A stretch of 48,406 bases of DNA. Source: Kiloniellaceae bacterium (GTDB lineage Bacteria; Pseudomonadota; Alphaproteobacteria; Kiloniellales; J153). The stretch lies in assembly GCA_021776115.1 (NCBI GenBank), contig JAJFGN010000033.1:1-48406 (forward strand), in the 5' to 3' direction. Both the position numbers and the translations under genes were made by a program. The first letter of the stretch is position 1, and every line of letters starts with the position of its first letter. Below, one piece after another: positions 15,294 through 24,242 of this stretch. The notes beneath the pieces were generated by a model. It ran no database searches, was not told where the DNA came from, and saw nothing but the letters and a program-made list of their open reading frames with translations.

Positions 15294-16403
15294 GTGGCAT
15301 ACGATCTGGAACTGATCGGCGTAGAAAAGATCTACGATAACGGCACGGTCGCCGTTCGGAACTTCGACCTTCAAGTCGAGAAGGGCCAGTTTATATCATT
15401 CGTAGGGCCGTCCGGCTGCGGCAAGACGACGACTCTGCGCATGATCGCGGGGTTCGAATCGATCACATCGGGCGAAGTGCGAATTCGCGGCCGCCGCATC
15501 AACGAGCTTCCCGCGGAGCAGAGGCCGACCTCCACGATTTTCCAGAACTACGCGCTGTTTCCACACATGACGGTGCGGCAGAACATTGAATACGGGTTGT
15601 CCGTCAAAGGGCTTCCGGCGCCCGACCGCCGGAAGAAAGCGGAAGGGATCATGGAGAAGTTCGAGCTTCTCGAAGTTGCCGACCGCCGGCATGAAGTTCT
15701 CTCGGGCGGGCAACAGCAGCGTATTGCGCTGGCACGGGGCATAGCGGTCGAACCGGAGATCCTGCTGCTCGATGAGCCATTGGGCTCGCTCGACGCAAAC
15801 TTGCGCAAGTCGATTCAGAACGAACTCAAGCTGCTGCAACGCGATCTGGGTATCACCTTCATTTTTGTCACCCATGCGCAGGAGGAGGCGCTGGTGCTGT
15901 CCGATCGCGTCATCGTCATGAATCGCGGCGAGGTTGAACAAGTCAGCCCACCATATGAGCTCTATACCCGCCCCAAAACGCGGTTTGTAGCCCAGTTCAT
16001 CGGACGCAACACCAACATTCCCGGAACGCTCAAAGGCCGAGATGGCGAAATCGCAGTGGTCGATACCGGGTATGGGACCCTGAAAGGGTTTCTCAATGAC
16101 AGTTCTCTGTCGGACGGCGAGGGAGTCATCGCGGTGGTGCCATCGGAGGCGATCGACGTCTATCCGGTAACCGTCAACCGCGAAGAACTGGTCGCGCGAT
16201 ACCAGGGCAATGTGGTGGAAGGCGTGGTCCGAGCCGCCGACTTGGTGGGCCACACCGTATTTTATGCCATCGATTTGCCCGACAATCGGGAAGTACGCAT
16301 AGAAAGCCATATCGAGAAGTACCACGAGGCCTTCGAGGCCGGCGTCTCGCGCGTCTACCTGGGTTGGGCACCTAACGAGGCAACGGTCATAGGTAAGGGC
16401 TAA
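15294..16403 (+). CDS. Polyamine-type ABC transporter ATPase with intact motifs
   Basis: A 369-residue PotA/UgpC-like ATPase with a C-terminal TOBE-like domain. Motifs are complete: Walker A GPSGCGKT (residues 38-45), Gln84 in IFQNYALFPH, LSGGQQQRIALARG (136-149), Walker B ILLLDE (156-161) and switch His194 in VTHAQEEAL. I use the GTG at 15294, which encodes MAYDLELIGV, after a CCAGAGGG-like site. With the degenerate ATPase at 9431 it gives two different ATPases for one permease pair, so an asymmetric transporter is likely. The alternative is that one ATPase serves a transporter elsewhere. Confidence 0.88.
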   Translation: MAYDLELIGVEKIYDNGTVAVRNFDLQVEKGQFISFVGPSGCGKTTTLRMIAGFESITSGEVRIRGRRINELPAEQRPTSTIFQNYALFPHMTVRQNIEYGLSVKGLPAPDRRKKAEGIMEKFELLEVADRRHEVLSGGQQQRIALARGIAVEPEILLLDEPLGSLDANLRKSIQNELKLLQRDLGITFIFVTHAQEEALVLSDRVIVMNRGEVEQVSPPYELYTRPKTRFVAQFIGRNTNIPGTLKGRDGEIAVVDTGYGTLKGFLNDSSLSDGEGVIAVVPSEAIDVYPVTVNREELVARYQGNVVEGVVRAADLVGHTVFYAIDLPDNREVRIESHIEKYHEAFEAGVSRVYLGWAPNEATVIGKG

Positions 16404-16440
16404 TGGGCGAAGGCAGGGATTTCATGGAGGGGGCGAACGG

Positions 16441-17817
16441 ATGACCAATTTGGACGCGCTGCCGCGAACCTCGGCGGCGAACCTCGGCCGTGTTCTTGCC
16501 AGCGGCGCCATGGATCCCGTCGAAGTCGCTGAGTTCTTTCTCGGGCGGATTGCCGAAGCGACGCCGCGGAATGTGTTTCTGTCCGTTGCCGGCGACCGCG
16601 CGCGGCTGGAAGCCGAGGCGAGCCGGAAGCGTTACCGGGAGGGCCGCGCCCTGGGCCCCCTAGACGGCGTGCCCGTCTCGTGGAAGGACCTGTTCGATGT
16701 CGCCGGCAGTCCGACGACGGCAGGATCCGCTTTGTTCTGTGACACCCCCCCTGCCGGGCGCGACGCGCCCGTCGTCGCCAACCTTGCAGCCGCCGGCATG
16801 GTCAGCCTGGGCAAAGTAAATCTCACCGAGTTCGCCTATTCGGGATTGGGTCTTAACCCCCACTACGGAACGCCGGCCAATCCCCATGACACAGCCGTCG
16901 AGCGCGCGCCGGGCGGATCGAGCTCAGGGTCGGGGGTCTCGGTTGCCAGCGGGCTGTGCCCGTGTTCCATCGGCTCTGATACCGGCGGATCGGTTCGCAT
17001 CCCGGCCGCCTTCAACGGCATCGTCGGCTACAAGACTTCGGAGCGGCGGATCGATAAATCGGGCGTCTTTCCCCTGTCCGATACCCTCGACACGGTTGGG
17101 CCGCTAGCAAGATCGGTCGAGGATGTTGTTCTCCTCGACATGGCGATGCGGGGCATGGTGGCCACAGGCGTCCGGCGTGGCGATCTTTCCGTGCTGACCA
17201 TTGTCGTTCCGGACAATGTCGTCCACGACGGCGTCGATGATGCGGTAGGTGCCAACTTCGAGGCTGCTATCGAACGTCTCTCGCGGGTGGGCGCGAATGT
17301 GATCCGGCGGACTCTGCCGCTACTCGACGAGGTTCAGGCGGTCACGCAGGCTTATGGATCGGTTACCGCCGCCGAGGCTTATTTCGTCCACAAGGATAGG
17401 GTCGATGGGCCCGATTGCGAAGCGATCGACCGCCGTGTCGTGGCACGGATCTTGGGCGGCAAGCGGATGTCTTCCCACGACCTAGTCGTCATCACACGTG
17501 CTCGGAAACGGCTTATCCGTGACCTGGAAAAGGAACTCGACGGCGCGCTTCTGGCGATGCCGACGACGCCGCATACGGCGCCCGAGATCGCGCCGCTGGA
17601 GGCCGACGACGAACTTTTTCACAGGACCAACCTTAAAACCCTGCGAAACACCATGCTGGGCAATTTTCTTGCCACGTGCGGACTTGCTTTGCCCTCGGGG
17701 CGGGATGCCAAGGGATTGCCTACCAGTATTCTTTTCTCGGCGCCCTGGGGTGCAGACGAGATGCTTCTGTCAAAAGGGCTTGCGATCGAGCCGGCGCTTA
17801 CCGAGGTGCCGTCGTAA
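16441..17817 (+). CDS. Amidase signature (AS) family amidohydrolase
   Basis: A 458-residue amidase of the Ser-cisSer-Lys class. The catalytic Lys82 is in PVSWKDLFDVAG, the cis-Ser is around residue 160 in GGSSSGSG, and the nucleophile Ser184 is in GSDTGGSVRIPAAFNG. Length fits the family. AS enzymes hydrolyse linear amides, here possibly the half-amides released when cyclic imides or lactams are opened; half-amidases of imide pathways are a known example of such a role. The start is the ATG at 16441 after GGAGGGGGCGAAC. It lies 37 bp after the ATPase and 53 bp before hyuA. The actual substrate is unproven. Confidence 0.88.
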   Translation: MTNLDALPRTSAANLGRVLASGAMDPVEVAEFFLGRIAEATPRNVFLSVAGDRARLEAEASRKRYREGRALGPLDGVPVSWKDLFDVAGSPTTAGSALFCDTPPAGRDAPVVANLAAAGMVSLGKVNLTEFAYSGLGLNPHYGTPANPHDTAVERAPGGSSSGSGVSVASGLCPCSIGSDTGGSVRIPAAFNGIVGYKTSERRIDKSGVFPLSDTLDTVGPLARSVEDVVLLDMAMRGMVATGVRRGDLSVLTIVVPDNVVHDGVDDAVGANFEAAIERLSRVGANVIRRTLPLLDEVQAVTQAYGSVTAAEAYFVHKDRVDGPDCEAIDRRVVARILGGKRMSSHDLVVITRARKRLIRDLEKELDGALLAMPTTPHTAPEIAPLEADDELFHRTNLKTLRNTMLGNFLATCGLALPSGRDAKGLPTSILFSAPWGADEMLLSKGLAIEPALTEVPS

Positions 17818-17870
17818 CTTTTCGGTTCATGCGCGGAGTAAACAGGTACAAAAAAAGGAGGGAGTGGCAC

Positions 17871-19952
17871 GTGGCGAAGATCGGGGTTGATGTCGGTGGG
17901 ACCTTTACCGACCTGATTCTCGAGGCCGAGGTGGAGGGCGAGAGTAGAGTCTATGTCCACAAGGTGCCGAGCACACCGGATGATCAATCCAAGGGGGTGC
18001 TCAAGGGGATCGACGAGATTTGCCGGATGGGGGGCGTCGCCCCCGCCGATGTCAAACTGGTCGTGCACGGAACGACGATTGCCACCAATATCATCCTCGA
18101 ACATACCGGTGCCGAAGTCGGCATGCTGACGACGCGGGGGTTTCGCGACATTCTGCACATCGCCCGTCACAAGCGGCCGCACAATTTTTCCATGCAGTTC
18201 GATGTCCCCTGGCAGTCGAAGCCGTTGGTGAAGCGTCGCAACCGGATTCCGATTTCCGAACGCATCCTGCCGCCGTCGGGCGACGTGGATACGGCGCTTG
18301 CCGAAGACGAAGTTCGCGAGGCGGCGGAGTTGTTCCGAAAGCGCGGGGTCGACGCGGTTCTGATCGCCTTCTTGTTCTCCTTTCTCAACAATGCGCATGA
18401 GCGTCGCGCCAAGGAAATCATCAAGGAGATGCTGCCCGACGTCTACATCTGCTGCTCCTCGGAAGTGGTTGATGTGATCCGCGAATATGAGCGGTTCTCG
18501 ACGACCGCGATGAACGCCTATGTCGGACCGAAAACGGCCTATTACCTGCGCAACCTGGAGAAAAACCTCCATCGGGAGGGGTTCGACGCCCAGGTGCGTA
18601 TCATGCAGTCGAACGGCGGTATCGGCACCGTCGAAACCTGTTCCGAGAAAGCGGTCACGATCCTGACATCGGGACCCGCCGGCGGCGTGATCGGTGGCCG
18701 GTGGGCCGGCGCCCTGTCCGGGGTCGATAATATCATCACGGTGGATATCGGCGGCACTTCGGCCGATATCAGCACCATCCCCAACGGCGAAATAAAGATC
18801 AAGAACCCGCGCGATACCTATGTCGGCGACTATCCCGTCCTGGCGCCGATGATCGATCTGACGACGATCGGCGCTGGCGGCGGTTCGATCGCATACATCG
18901 ACGAGGGCGGTGCGTTCCGTGTGGGTCCGCGCTCTGCCGGCGCGGATCCGGGGCCGGTGTGTTACGCCAAGGGCGGAACCGAACCGACGGTCACGGACGC
19001 CCAGGTCGTGCTCGGACGTCTCGATGCCGACAAGCTCCTGGGCGGCGATCTCATGGCCAACCCGGACTTGGCGCGCAAGGCCATCGAGGAAAAAATTGCC
19101 GCGCCACTGGGGCTTTCAGTCGAGGAAGCGGCGCTCGGCATCATCAAGATCATCAACAACAACATGGCGCTTGCAATCCGCGCCAACTCGGTGGCACGGG
19201 GGCTGGACCCCCGCAATTTCGCGCTGATGCCCTTTGGCGGGGCCGGACCGTTGCATGGTGTGTCGCTCGCTCGCGTCGTATCCGCCAAGGAGGTGATTGT
19301 TCCGCCGGCACCCGGCATCACGGCGGCGGTCGGCCTGTTGGTCACCGATATGCAATACGAGTTTACCCGCTCGGTGCTGACCATCCTCAATGACGCCGAC
19401 CAGAAGGCGCTCGACAATGTCAACGTCCATATCGAGAAGCTCGAACAATTGTGCCGCGAACGACTGCGGGCCGATGGTGTGCCACCCGAGAAACACCGTT
19501 TTGTCAGGATCGCCGAGTGCCGCTATCAGGGACAGGGTTTCGAGCTGCGGGCCGAAATGCCCAGCGGGCCGCTAACCCCGGAAAACAAGGGGGTGGTGAT
19601 GGAGAATTTCCATCAACAACACAGGCAGGACTACGGCTATGACTTCGCGGGGTCTCTGGTGGAGATTGTCACCCTGCGTGTTGTTGGCGTGGCCGAGGTA
19701 AGGAGCCTGGAGTGGCCCAAGCTTGCGGCGGTTAATGGCACTGGCATCGAGGACGCCTACCTCTTCAGCCGCCCGACCACGTTCGACGATGGCCAAACGC
19801 TGGAGACCCCGCGCTACGACCGCGGCAAGTTACTGGCCGGCCACGAGGTGGCCGGACCGGCGATCATAATTCAGCACAATTCGACGACCCTTATCCCGCC
19901 GAGATCCACCGCCCGTGTGCACGAATCCGGCAACCTTCACGTTTCAGTTTGA
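17871..19952 (+). CDS. hyuA: Hydantoinase/oxoprolinase subunit A (HyuA-like)
   Basis: A 693-residue protein with Hydant_A_N and Hydantoinase_A domains. It opens with the ASKHA ATP-binding motif GVDVGGTFTDLI, has HGTTIATN near residue 63, and a second phosphate-binding motif VDIGGTSADIS near 290. With the HyuB-type partner encoded next it should use ATP to activate and open a ring amide such as a hydantoin or 5-oxoproline; related pairs carboxylate ketones. The GTG at 17871 is chosen because AAAAGGAGGG lies just upstream and the first residues MAKIGVDVGG match the family; the open frame back to 17676 overlaps the amidase. It lies 22 bp before hyuB. Confidence 0.9.
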   Translation: MAKIGVDVGGTFTDLILEAEVEGESRVYVHKVPSTPDDQSKGVLKGIDEICRMGGVAPADVKLVVHGTTIATNIILEHTGAEVGMLTTRGFRDILHIARHKRPHNFSMQFDVPWQSKPLVKRRNRIPISERILPPSGDVDTALAEDEVREAAELFRKRGVDAVLIAFLFSFLNNAHERRAKEIIKEMLPDVYICCSSEVVDVIREYERFSTTAMNAYVGPKTAYYLRNLEKNLHREGFDAQVRIMQSNGGIGTVETCSEKAVTILTSGPAGGVIGGRWAGALSGVDNIITVDIGGTSADISTIPNGEIKIKNPRDTYVGDYPVLAPMIDLTTIGAGGGSIAYIDEGGAFRVGPRSAGADPGPVCYAKGGTEPTVTDAQVVLGRLDADKLLGGDLMANPDLARKAIEEKIAAPLGLSVEEAALGIIKIINNNMALAIRANSVARGLDPRNFALMPFGGAGPLHGVSLARVVSAKEVIVPPAPGITAAVGLLVTDMQYEFTRSVLTILNDADQKALDNVNVHIEKLEQLCRERLRADGVPPEKHRFVRIAECRYQGQGFELRAEMPSGPLTPENKGVVMENFHQQHRQDYGYDFAGSLVEIVTLRVVGVAEVRSLEWPKLAAVNGTGIEDAYLFSRPTTFDDGQTLETPRYDRGKLLAGHEVAGPAIIIQHNSTTLIPPRSTARVHESGNLHVSV

Positions 19953-19974
19953 TCGCAGACCAGGGAGAGTAGTG

Positions 19975-21744
19975 ATGAGCATCAAGGAAGTCGATCCGAT
20001 CACCCTGCAAGTGATCGGTGGGGCGTTCGATACCATCGCGCAGGAGATGGGACACGTGCTTTATCGCATGTCGTTCTCGTCCATCATCCGGGAATCTCAG
20101 GATCTTGGTGCGGGGTTGTTCGACACCAACTTCAGTACTCTGTGCGAGTCGGATTCGACGCCGCTGCATATCGGCTCCATTCCGGGATATCTGCGCGGCA
20201 TTCAGGAAACCCTGCAGGGCGGCGAATGGAACGAAGGTGACATCGTCATTCACAATCACCCCTACTACGGGGCGAGCCATTCCCCGGATATCGCCGTTGT
20301 CATGCCGATCTTCTGGAAGGGCGAACTGGTCGGCTTCTCTGCCAACACCGCCCATCATGTCGACATTGGTTCGGCGACGCCGGGTCTGATCATCGACATC
20401 CCCGACGTCTTCGCCGAGGGTATGCTGTTTGCCGGAACCAAGCTCTACGAGAAGGGCAAACGGAATGAAGCGATTTGGCAGTTCCTCGGCCGCAACAGCC
20501 GCATGCCAAAGCAGTTGCAAGACGATCTCGAGGCGCAGATCGCCTCGGTCAAGCTCGGCGCCCGGCGGTTTATCGAACTGATCGAAAACTATGGCAAGGA
20601 CACGGTCTCGGCCGCAGCTAACCAGTTGATGGATTACTCGGAACGCATCTTGCGCAGCCGGATTGCGGAAATTCCCGATGGAGAATATTACGCCGAAGGC
20701 TTTTTGGATGATGACGGACGTAACCGCGACAAGCGATTGCCCATCAAAGTGTGTGTCCGCGTCAAGGGGGATTCGGTAGAGGTCGATTTGACGGGGTCGG
20801 CCGACCAGGTACCCACCGGTTTTAACGTCCCCTTCGAAGGGTCCACCAAGGTCGCTTGCTTCTTTGCTTTCCGGGCGCTGCTCCTGGATACGGCAACATC
20901 GGAGGAATACGTCCCACAGAACGAGGGATCGTTCCGGCCGATCAATGTGATTGCGCCTGAGGGGTCTAGTTTCCATCCCAAATTTCCCGCTGCGGCCGAG
21001 GCCCGGTTCACCCAGTGCAACCGCGTTATCGACCTCATCGTAAGGGCGTTGTCGCCGGTGTTGCCGGAACGGGTCACGGCGGGCAATTCCGCCAGCCTCT
21101 CGTTTGTCGCCTATTCGGGTATCCGACCGAGCGGCGATTACTGGGTGTTTCTCGAGGTCAACGAGGGTGCCTATGGCGGCCGGCCGCACTCCGATGGCCC
21201 CGATTCCATCGACAATCTGATGTGCAATACCCGCAATAACCCCATCGAGGATCTCGGCATGCACCTGCCGATGATCTGCGACCGCTATGAACTGCGCGAC
21301 GACGTCATGCCTGGCGCCGGCAAATATCGCGGCGGAATCGGCGTGGTCAAGGCGCAGCGACTCCTCACGGACGGGTCAATCACTCATGAGAACGAAAGGC
21401 ATCTCGATACGCCATGGGGCGTTTTCGGCGGCGAGTTGGGCGCCGTCGGAAAGGTCGAGATCTACAACACTCTGGAAGACAGGGGCGTCAAACAGTTGCC
21501 GGCCAAGTTTTCGGGTGTGCCGGTGAAAGCCGGCGACGTAATGGCATTCTATGCGCCCTGCGGCGGCGGTTTCGGTAACCCGCTCGAACGTACTCCCAAG
21601 CAGGTGCGCGAGGACGTGCTGGATGGCTTCTGCACACGCGAGCACGCCCGGCAGTCCTACGGGGTCGTCGTAATGGAGGACGAGGAGATCGACGTCGCGG
21701 CAACCAGCGAGCTGCGCGAACAAATGCGGCAGAAGGTAGCTTGA
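19975..21744 (+). CDS. hyuB: Hydantoinase/oxoprolinase subunit B (HyuB-like)
   Basis: A 589-residue Hydantoinase_B-family subunit that partners the preceding HyuA-like protein. It starts at ATG 19975, MSIKEVDPITLQVIGGAFDT, with AGGGAGAG upstream; the longer frame is rejected because it overlaps hyuA. Family features include FDTNFSTLCES, HNHPYYGASHSPDI and HHVDIGS, which includes probable metal ligands in this family, and the C-terminal APCGGGFGNPLERT. Length is normal. Its sequence is well diverged from the second HyuB at 29462, so the two pairs probably act on different substrates. Confidence 0.9.
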   Translation: MSIKEVDPITLQVIGGAFDTIAQEMGHVLYRMSFSSIIRESQDLGAGLFDTNFSTLCESDSTPLHIGSIPGYLRGIQETLQGGEWNEGDIVIHNHPYYGASHSPDIAVVMPIFWKGELVGFSANTAHHVDIGSATPGLIIDIPDVFAEGMLFAGTKLYEKGKRNEAIWQFLGRNSRMPKQLQDDLEAQIASVKLGARRFIELIENYGKDTVSAAANQLMDYSERILRSRIAEIPDGEYYAEGFLDDDGRNRDKRLPIKVCVRVKGDSVEVDLTGSADQVPTGFNVPFEGSTKVACFFAFRALLLDTATSEEYVPQNEGSFRPINVIAPEGSSFHPKFPAAAEARFTQCNRVIDLIVRALSPVLPERVTAGNSASLSFVAYSGIRPSGDYWVFLEVNEGAYGGRPHSDGPDSIDNLMCNTRNNPIEDLGMHLPMICDRYELRDDVMPGAGKYRGGIGVVKAQRLLTDGSITHENERHLDTPWGVFGGELGAVGKVEIYNTLEDRGVKQLPAKFSGVPVKAGDVMAFYAPCGGGFGNPLERTPKQVREDVLDGFCTREHARQSYGVVVMEDEEIDVAATSELREQMRQKVA

Positions 21745-21809
21745 AAACCCAAACCGGCGAATTGGCGATTTGCGCTTCGGCAAAGGATTCTTGAGAGCAG
21801 GAAAAGCTG

Positions 21810-22541
21810 ATGGCACTGGATATCAATTGCGACATGGGCGAGAGCTTCGGGCTCTACAAGATGGGCGACGATCTAGGCATCATGCCCTATATCACGGTGG
21901 CCAACGTTGCCTGTGGATTTCATGCCTCCGATCCCGTGGTGATGCGGGAAACCGTGCGTTTGGCCAAGGCCCATGGCGTGCGTGCGGGGGCACACCCCTC
22001 GCTGCCGGACTTGCAGGGTTTCGGCCGCCGCGAGATGAAGATGCGCCCCGACGAGTTGACGGCCTGTATTATCTACCAAGTTGGCGCGCTGAAGGCGTTT
22101 CTCGACGCCGAGGGCATGGCGCTCAACCACATCAAGCCGCACGGCTCGCTTTATGGCATGGCGGCCCGCGATGAGGAGGTTGCGGGCGCCGTGGCGGACG
22201 CCGCTCAGATATTTGGTGTGCCGGTGTTCGGGATGGCGGGCACGGCCCATGAGAAAATCTATCGCGGGCGAGGACTTGAGTTCATACCCGAGTTCTATGC
22301 CGATCTCGGCTACGGCAAGAATGGCGGCCTGATCATTACACGCGAGCATGAAGCGGTGGAGCCAGCGGAATCCGCCGCCCGGTGCGTGCGGGCCTTGAAG
22401 GAAGGTTTGGTTAAGAGCGTTGAGGGAACCGACATTCCCGTGCGGGCTGAGACGGTTTGCATTCACTCCGATACTCCCAATGCCGTCGATGTCGCCAAGG
22501 CTGTTCGCAAAGCGCTCGGTGCGTTCTTTGAGGGAGCGTAA
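21810..22541 (+). CDS. pxpA: 5-oxoprolinase subunit A, LamB/YcsF family
   Basis: A 243-residue cytoplasmic protein of the LamB/YcsF family. It begins MALDINCDMGESFG and has ANVACGFHASDP, GAHPSLPDLQGFGRR and HIKPHGSLYG, the conserved motifs of PxpA. In bacteria PxpA works with PxpB and PxpC as an ATP-dependent 5-oxoprolinase that makes glutamate from 5-oxoproline. Here it is separated from pxpB/pxpC by genes for a biotin carrier and a biotin carboxylase. This arrangement suggests that activation of the lactam may involve carboxybiotin. The start is ATG 21810 with GAGAGCAGG upstream. Confidence 0.9.
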   Translation: MALDINCDMGESFGLYKMGDDLGIMPYITVANVACGFHASDPVVMRETVRLAKAHGVRAGAHPSLPDLQGFGRREMKMRPDELTACIIYQVGALKAFLDAEGMALNHIKPHGSLYGMAARDEEVAGAVADAAQIFGVPVFGMAGTAHEKIYRGRGLEFIPEFYADLGYGKNGGLIITREHEAVEPAESAARCVRALKEGLVKSVEGTDIPVRAETVCIHSDTPNAVDVAKAVRKALGAFFEGA

Positions 22542-22598
22542 CGGCTCGATTAAATAGGGAAATTCACAGGAACCATTGGAAATATTCGAGGTAAGGGC

Positions 22599-22841
22599 AT
22601 GGCAATGAAACAAATACTCTCTCCGCTGCCGGGCACGTTCTATCGCAAGCCGGCGCCAGACCAGCCGGCTTTCAAATCCGAGGGCGATAGCATTGCGCAG
22701 GGGGACGTCATCGGCCTCGTGGAGGTGATGAAGACTTTTTTCGAAGTTAAGGCGGAGGCCGCGGGAAAGTTGAAGGTCTTCTTGGTCGAGAACGAGGATC
22801 CGGTGACGGCGGGACAGCCGCTGGCCGATCTCGAAGATTAA
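22599..22841 (+). CDS. Stand-alone biotin carboxyl carrier protein
   Basis: An 80-residue biotinyl domain. The biotin attachment motif is EVMKTF with Lys45, 35 residues from the C-terminus, the usual distance. It lacks the N-terminal half of AccB (about 150 residues), so it is a minimal carrier rather than the fatty-acid synthesis AccB. It precedes a biotin carboxylase by 17 bp and lies among the pxp genes. ATG 22599 is chosen with GAGGTAAGG just before; ATG 22605 is an alternative. It is expected to carry CO2 to a partner carboxyltransferase; the only candidates here are PxpB and PxpC. Confidence 0.9.
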   Translation: MAMKQILSPLPGTFYRKPAPDQPAFKSEGDSIAQGDVIGLVEVMKTFFEVKAEAAGKLKVFLVENEDPVTAGQPLADLED

Positions 22842-22858
22842 GGGCCGGATTTTCGGAA

Positions 22859-24223
22859 ATGGGCATTAATACCCTCCTGATAGCCAACCGCGGCGAGATC
22901 GCCGTTCGGATCATCCGGGCGGCGCGCGAACTGGGCATTCGCACAGTCCAGGTCCACAGCGACGCTGATACAGAGTCTCTGGCGGTGCGGATGGCTGACA
23001 AGGCGGTGAACATCGGCCCGCCACAAGCGGCAAAGTCGTATCTCAATGCAGCGGCAATTCTCGATGCGGCGGCCAAGACCGGTGCCGACGCGATCCATCC
23101 CGGTTATGGCTTCTTCGCGGAAAACGCGGCTTTCGCTGATGCAGTCGCGGAGGCGGGCCTGATCTTCGTCGGCCCGGACGGCAATACCATCCGCCTCATG
23201 GGCGACAAGGCCACGGCGCGTGGCGTGGCGGCCTCGGCCGGCGTGCCCACCGTGCCCGGGAGCGATGGCCGAGTTGGCGATCCGGCGGCCGCGCGACACC
23301 TGGTCGAGGAGATCGGTTTCCCGGTTATGATCAAGGCTGCCGCCGGTGGCGGGGGACGGGGGATCCGGATCGTCACTGACATGGCCGAATTCGACCGGAT
23401 GACCCTTCAAGCCCGTGCAGAGGCGGAAGCGGCGTTCGGAGACGGCGGAATCTATATCGAAAAGTTCGTCGAGAAGGCCCGCCATATCGAGGTGCAGGTA
23501 CTGGGCGATGGGAAGGACGTCATCCATTGTTTCGAGCGCGAATGTTCGCTTCAGCGACGGCGTCAGAAGGTCTGGGAGGAAGCCCCCTCCGCGACATTGC
23601 CGCAGAAAGCCCGCGAAGAGATGTGTATGGCGGCCGTGAAACTCGCCTCTGCCGTCAACTATCGTGGCGCAGGTACGGTCGAGTTCTTGTACGATGACAG
23701 TACCGGAGATTTCTATTTCATCGAGATGAACACCCGCATCCAAGTTGAGCATCCGGTAACGGAATTCGTCACCGGCATCGACCTCGTACGTGAGATGATT
23801 CGGGTTGCGGCGGGGGAGCGGTTACGTCTGCGCCAGGATGAGGTGCGCGTTCATGGTCACGCGATCGAGGTCAGAATCAACGCCGAGGATCCATCTAAGG
23901 ATTTCATGCCTTTCCCCGGCATGGTCGAAACCCTCACCGTTCCGGGCGGGCCGGGCGTCCGGTTCGATAGTATGCTTTACAGCGGTTATACCATCCCGCC
24001 GTTCTATGACTCACTTCTCGGCAAGCTGATCGTCCACGACGAGACGCGCGAGGCCGCGATAGAGCGGCTGCACCGCGCCCTCATGGAATTCGACGTGGGC
24101 GCCCTCAAAACGACGAAGCCTTTGTTCCTGGTGCTAGCGCGGGACGGGAGCGTTCGGTCGGGAGCGTTCCACACGCGCTGGCTCGAACAGTGGCTTGAAG
24201 TGAATGCAAGCCGACTGGCATGA
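22859..24223 (+). CDS. Biotin carboxylase, AccC-like
   Basis: A 454-residue ATP-grasp enzyme that carboxylates biotin using ATP and bicarbonate. It shows NRGEIAVRIIRAARELG at the N-terminus, HPGYGFFAENA, the glycine-rich ATP loop AAAGGGGRGIRI and the active-site segment EMNTRIQVEHPVTE. Length matches AccC and the BC domain of urea carboxylase. The genetic setting, with a mini-carrier before it and pxpB/pxpC after it, differs from the accBC fatty-acid operon, and no AccA/AccD or propionyl-type carboxyltransferase is in the window. Its cofactor partner should be the 80-residue carrier. Confidence 0.9.
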   Translation: MGINTLLIANRGEIAVRIIRAARELGIRTVQVHSDADTESLAVRMADKAVNIGPPQAAKSYLNAAAILDAAAKTGADAIHPGYGFFAENAAFADAVAEAGLIFVGPDGNTIRLMGDKATARGVAASAGVPTVPGSDGRVGDPAAARHLVEEIGFPVMIKAAAGGGGRGIRIVTDMAEFDRMTLQARAEAEAAFGDGGIYIEKFVEKARHIEVQVLGDGKDVIHCFERECSLQRRRQKVWEEAPSATLPQKAREEMCMAAVKLASAVNYRGAGTVEFLYDDSTGDFYFIEMNTRIQVEHPVTEFVTGIDLVREMIRVAAGERLRLRQDEVRVHGHAIEVRINAEDPSKDFMPFPGMVETLTVPGGPGVRFDSMLYSGYTIPPFYDSLLGKLIVHDETREAAIERLHRALMEFDVGALKTTKPLFLVLARDGSVRSGAFHTRWLEQWLEVNASRLA

Positions 24224-24242
24224 AAGGGAGAATGGTTGAGCA

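Noticed and set aside
19891-21264. 457-residue minus-strand open frame over hyuB
   Set aside because: Antisense to a clear Hydantoinase_B gene; no family motif in it.
22859-24223. Biotin carboxylase as the fatty-acid accC
   Set aside because: No accB of normal length, accA or accD nearby, and the context is catabolic; the housekeeping gene is probably elsewhere.
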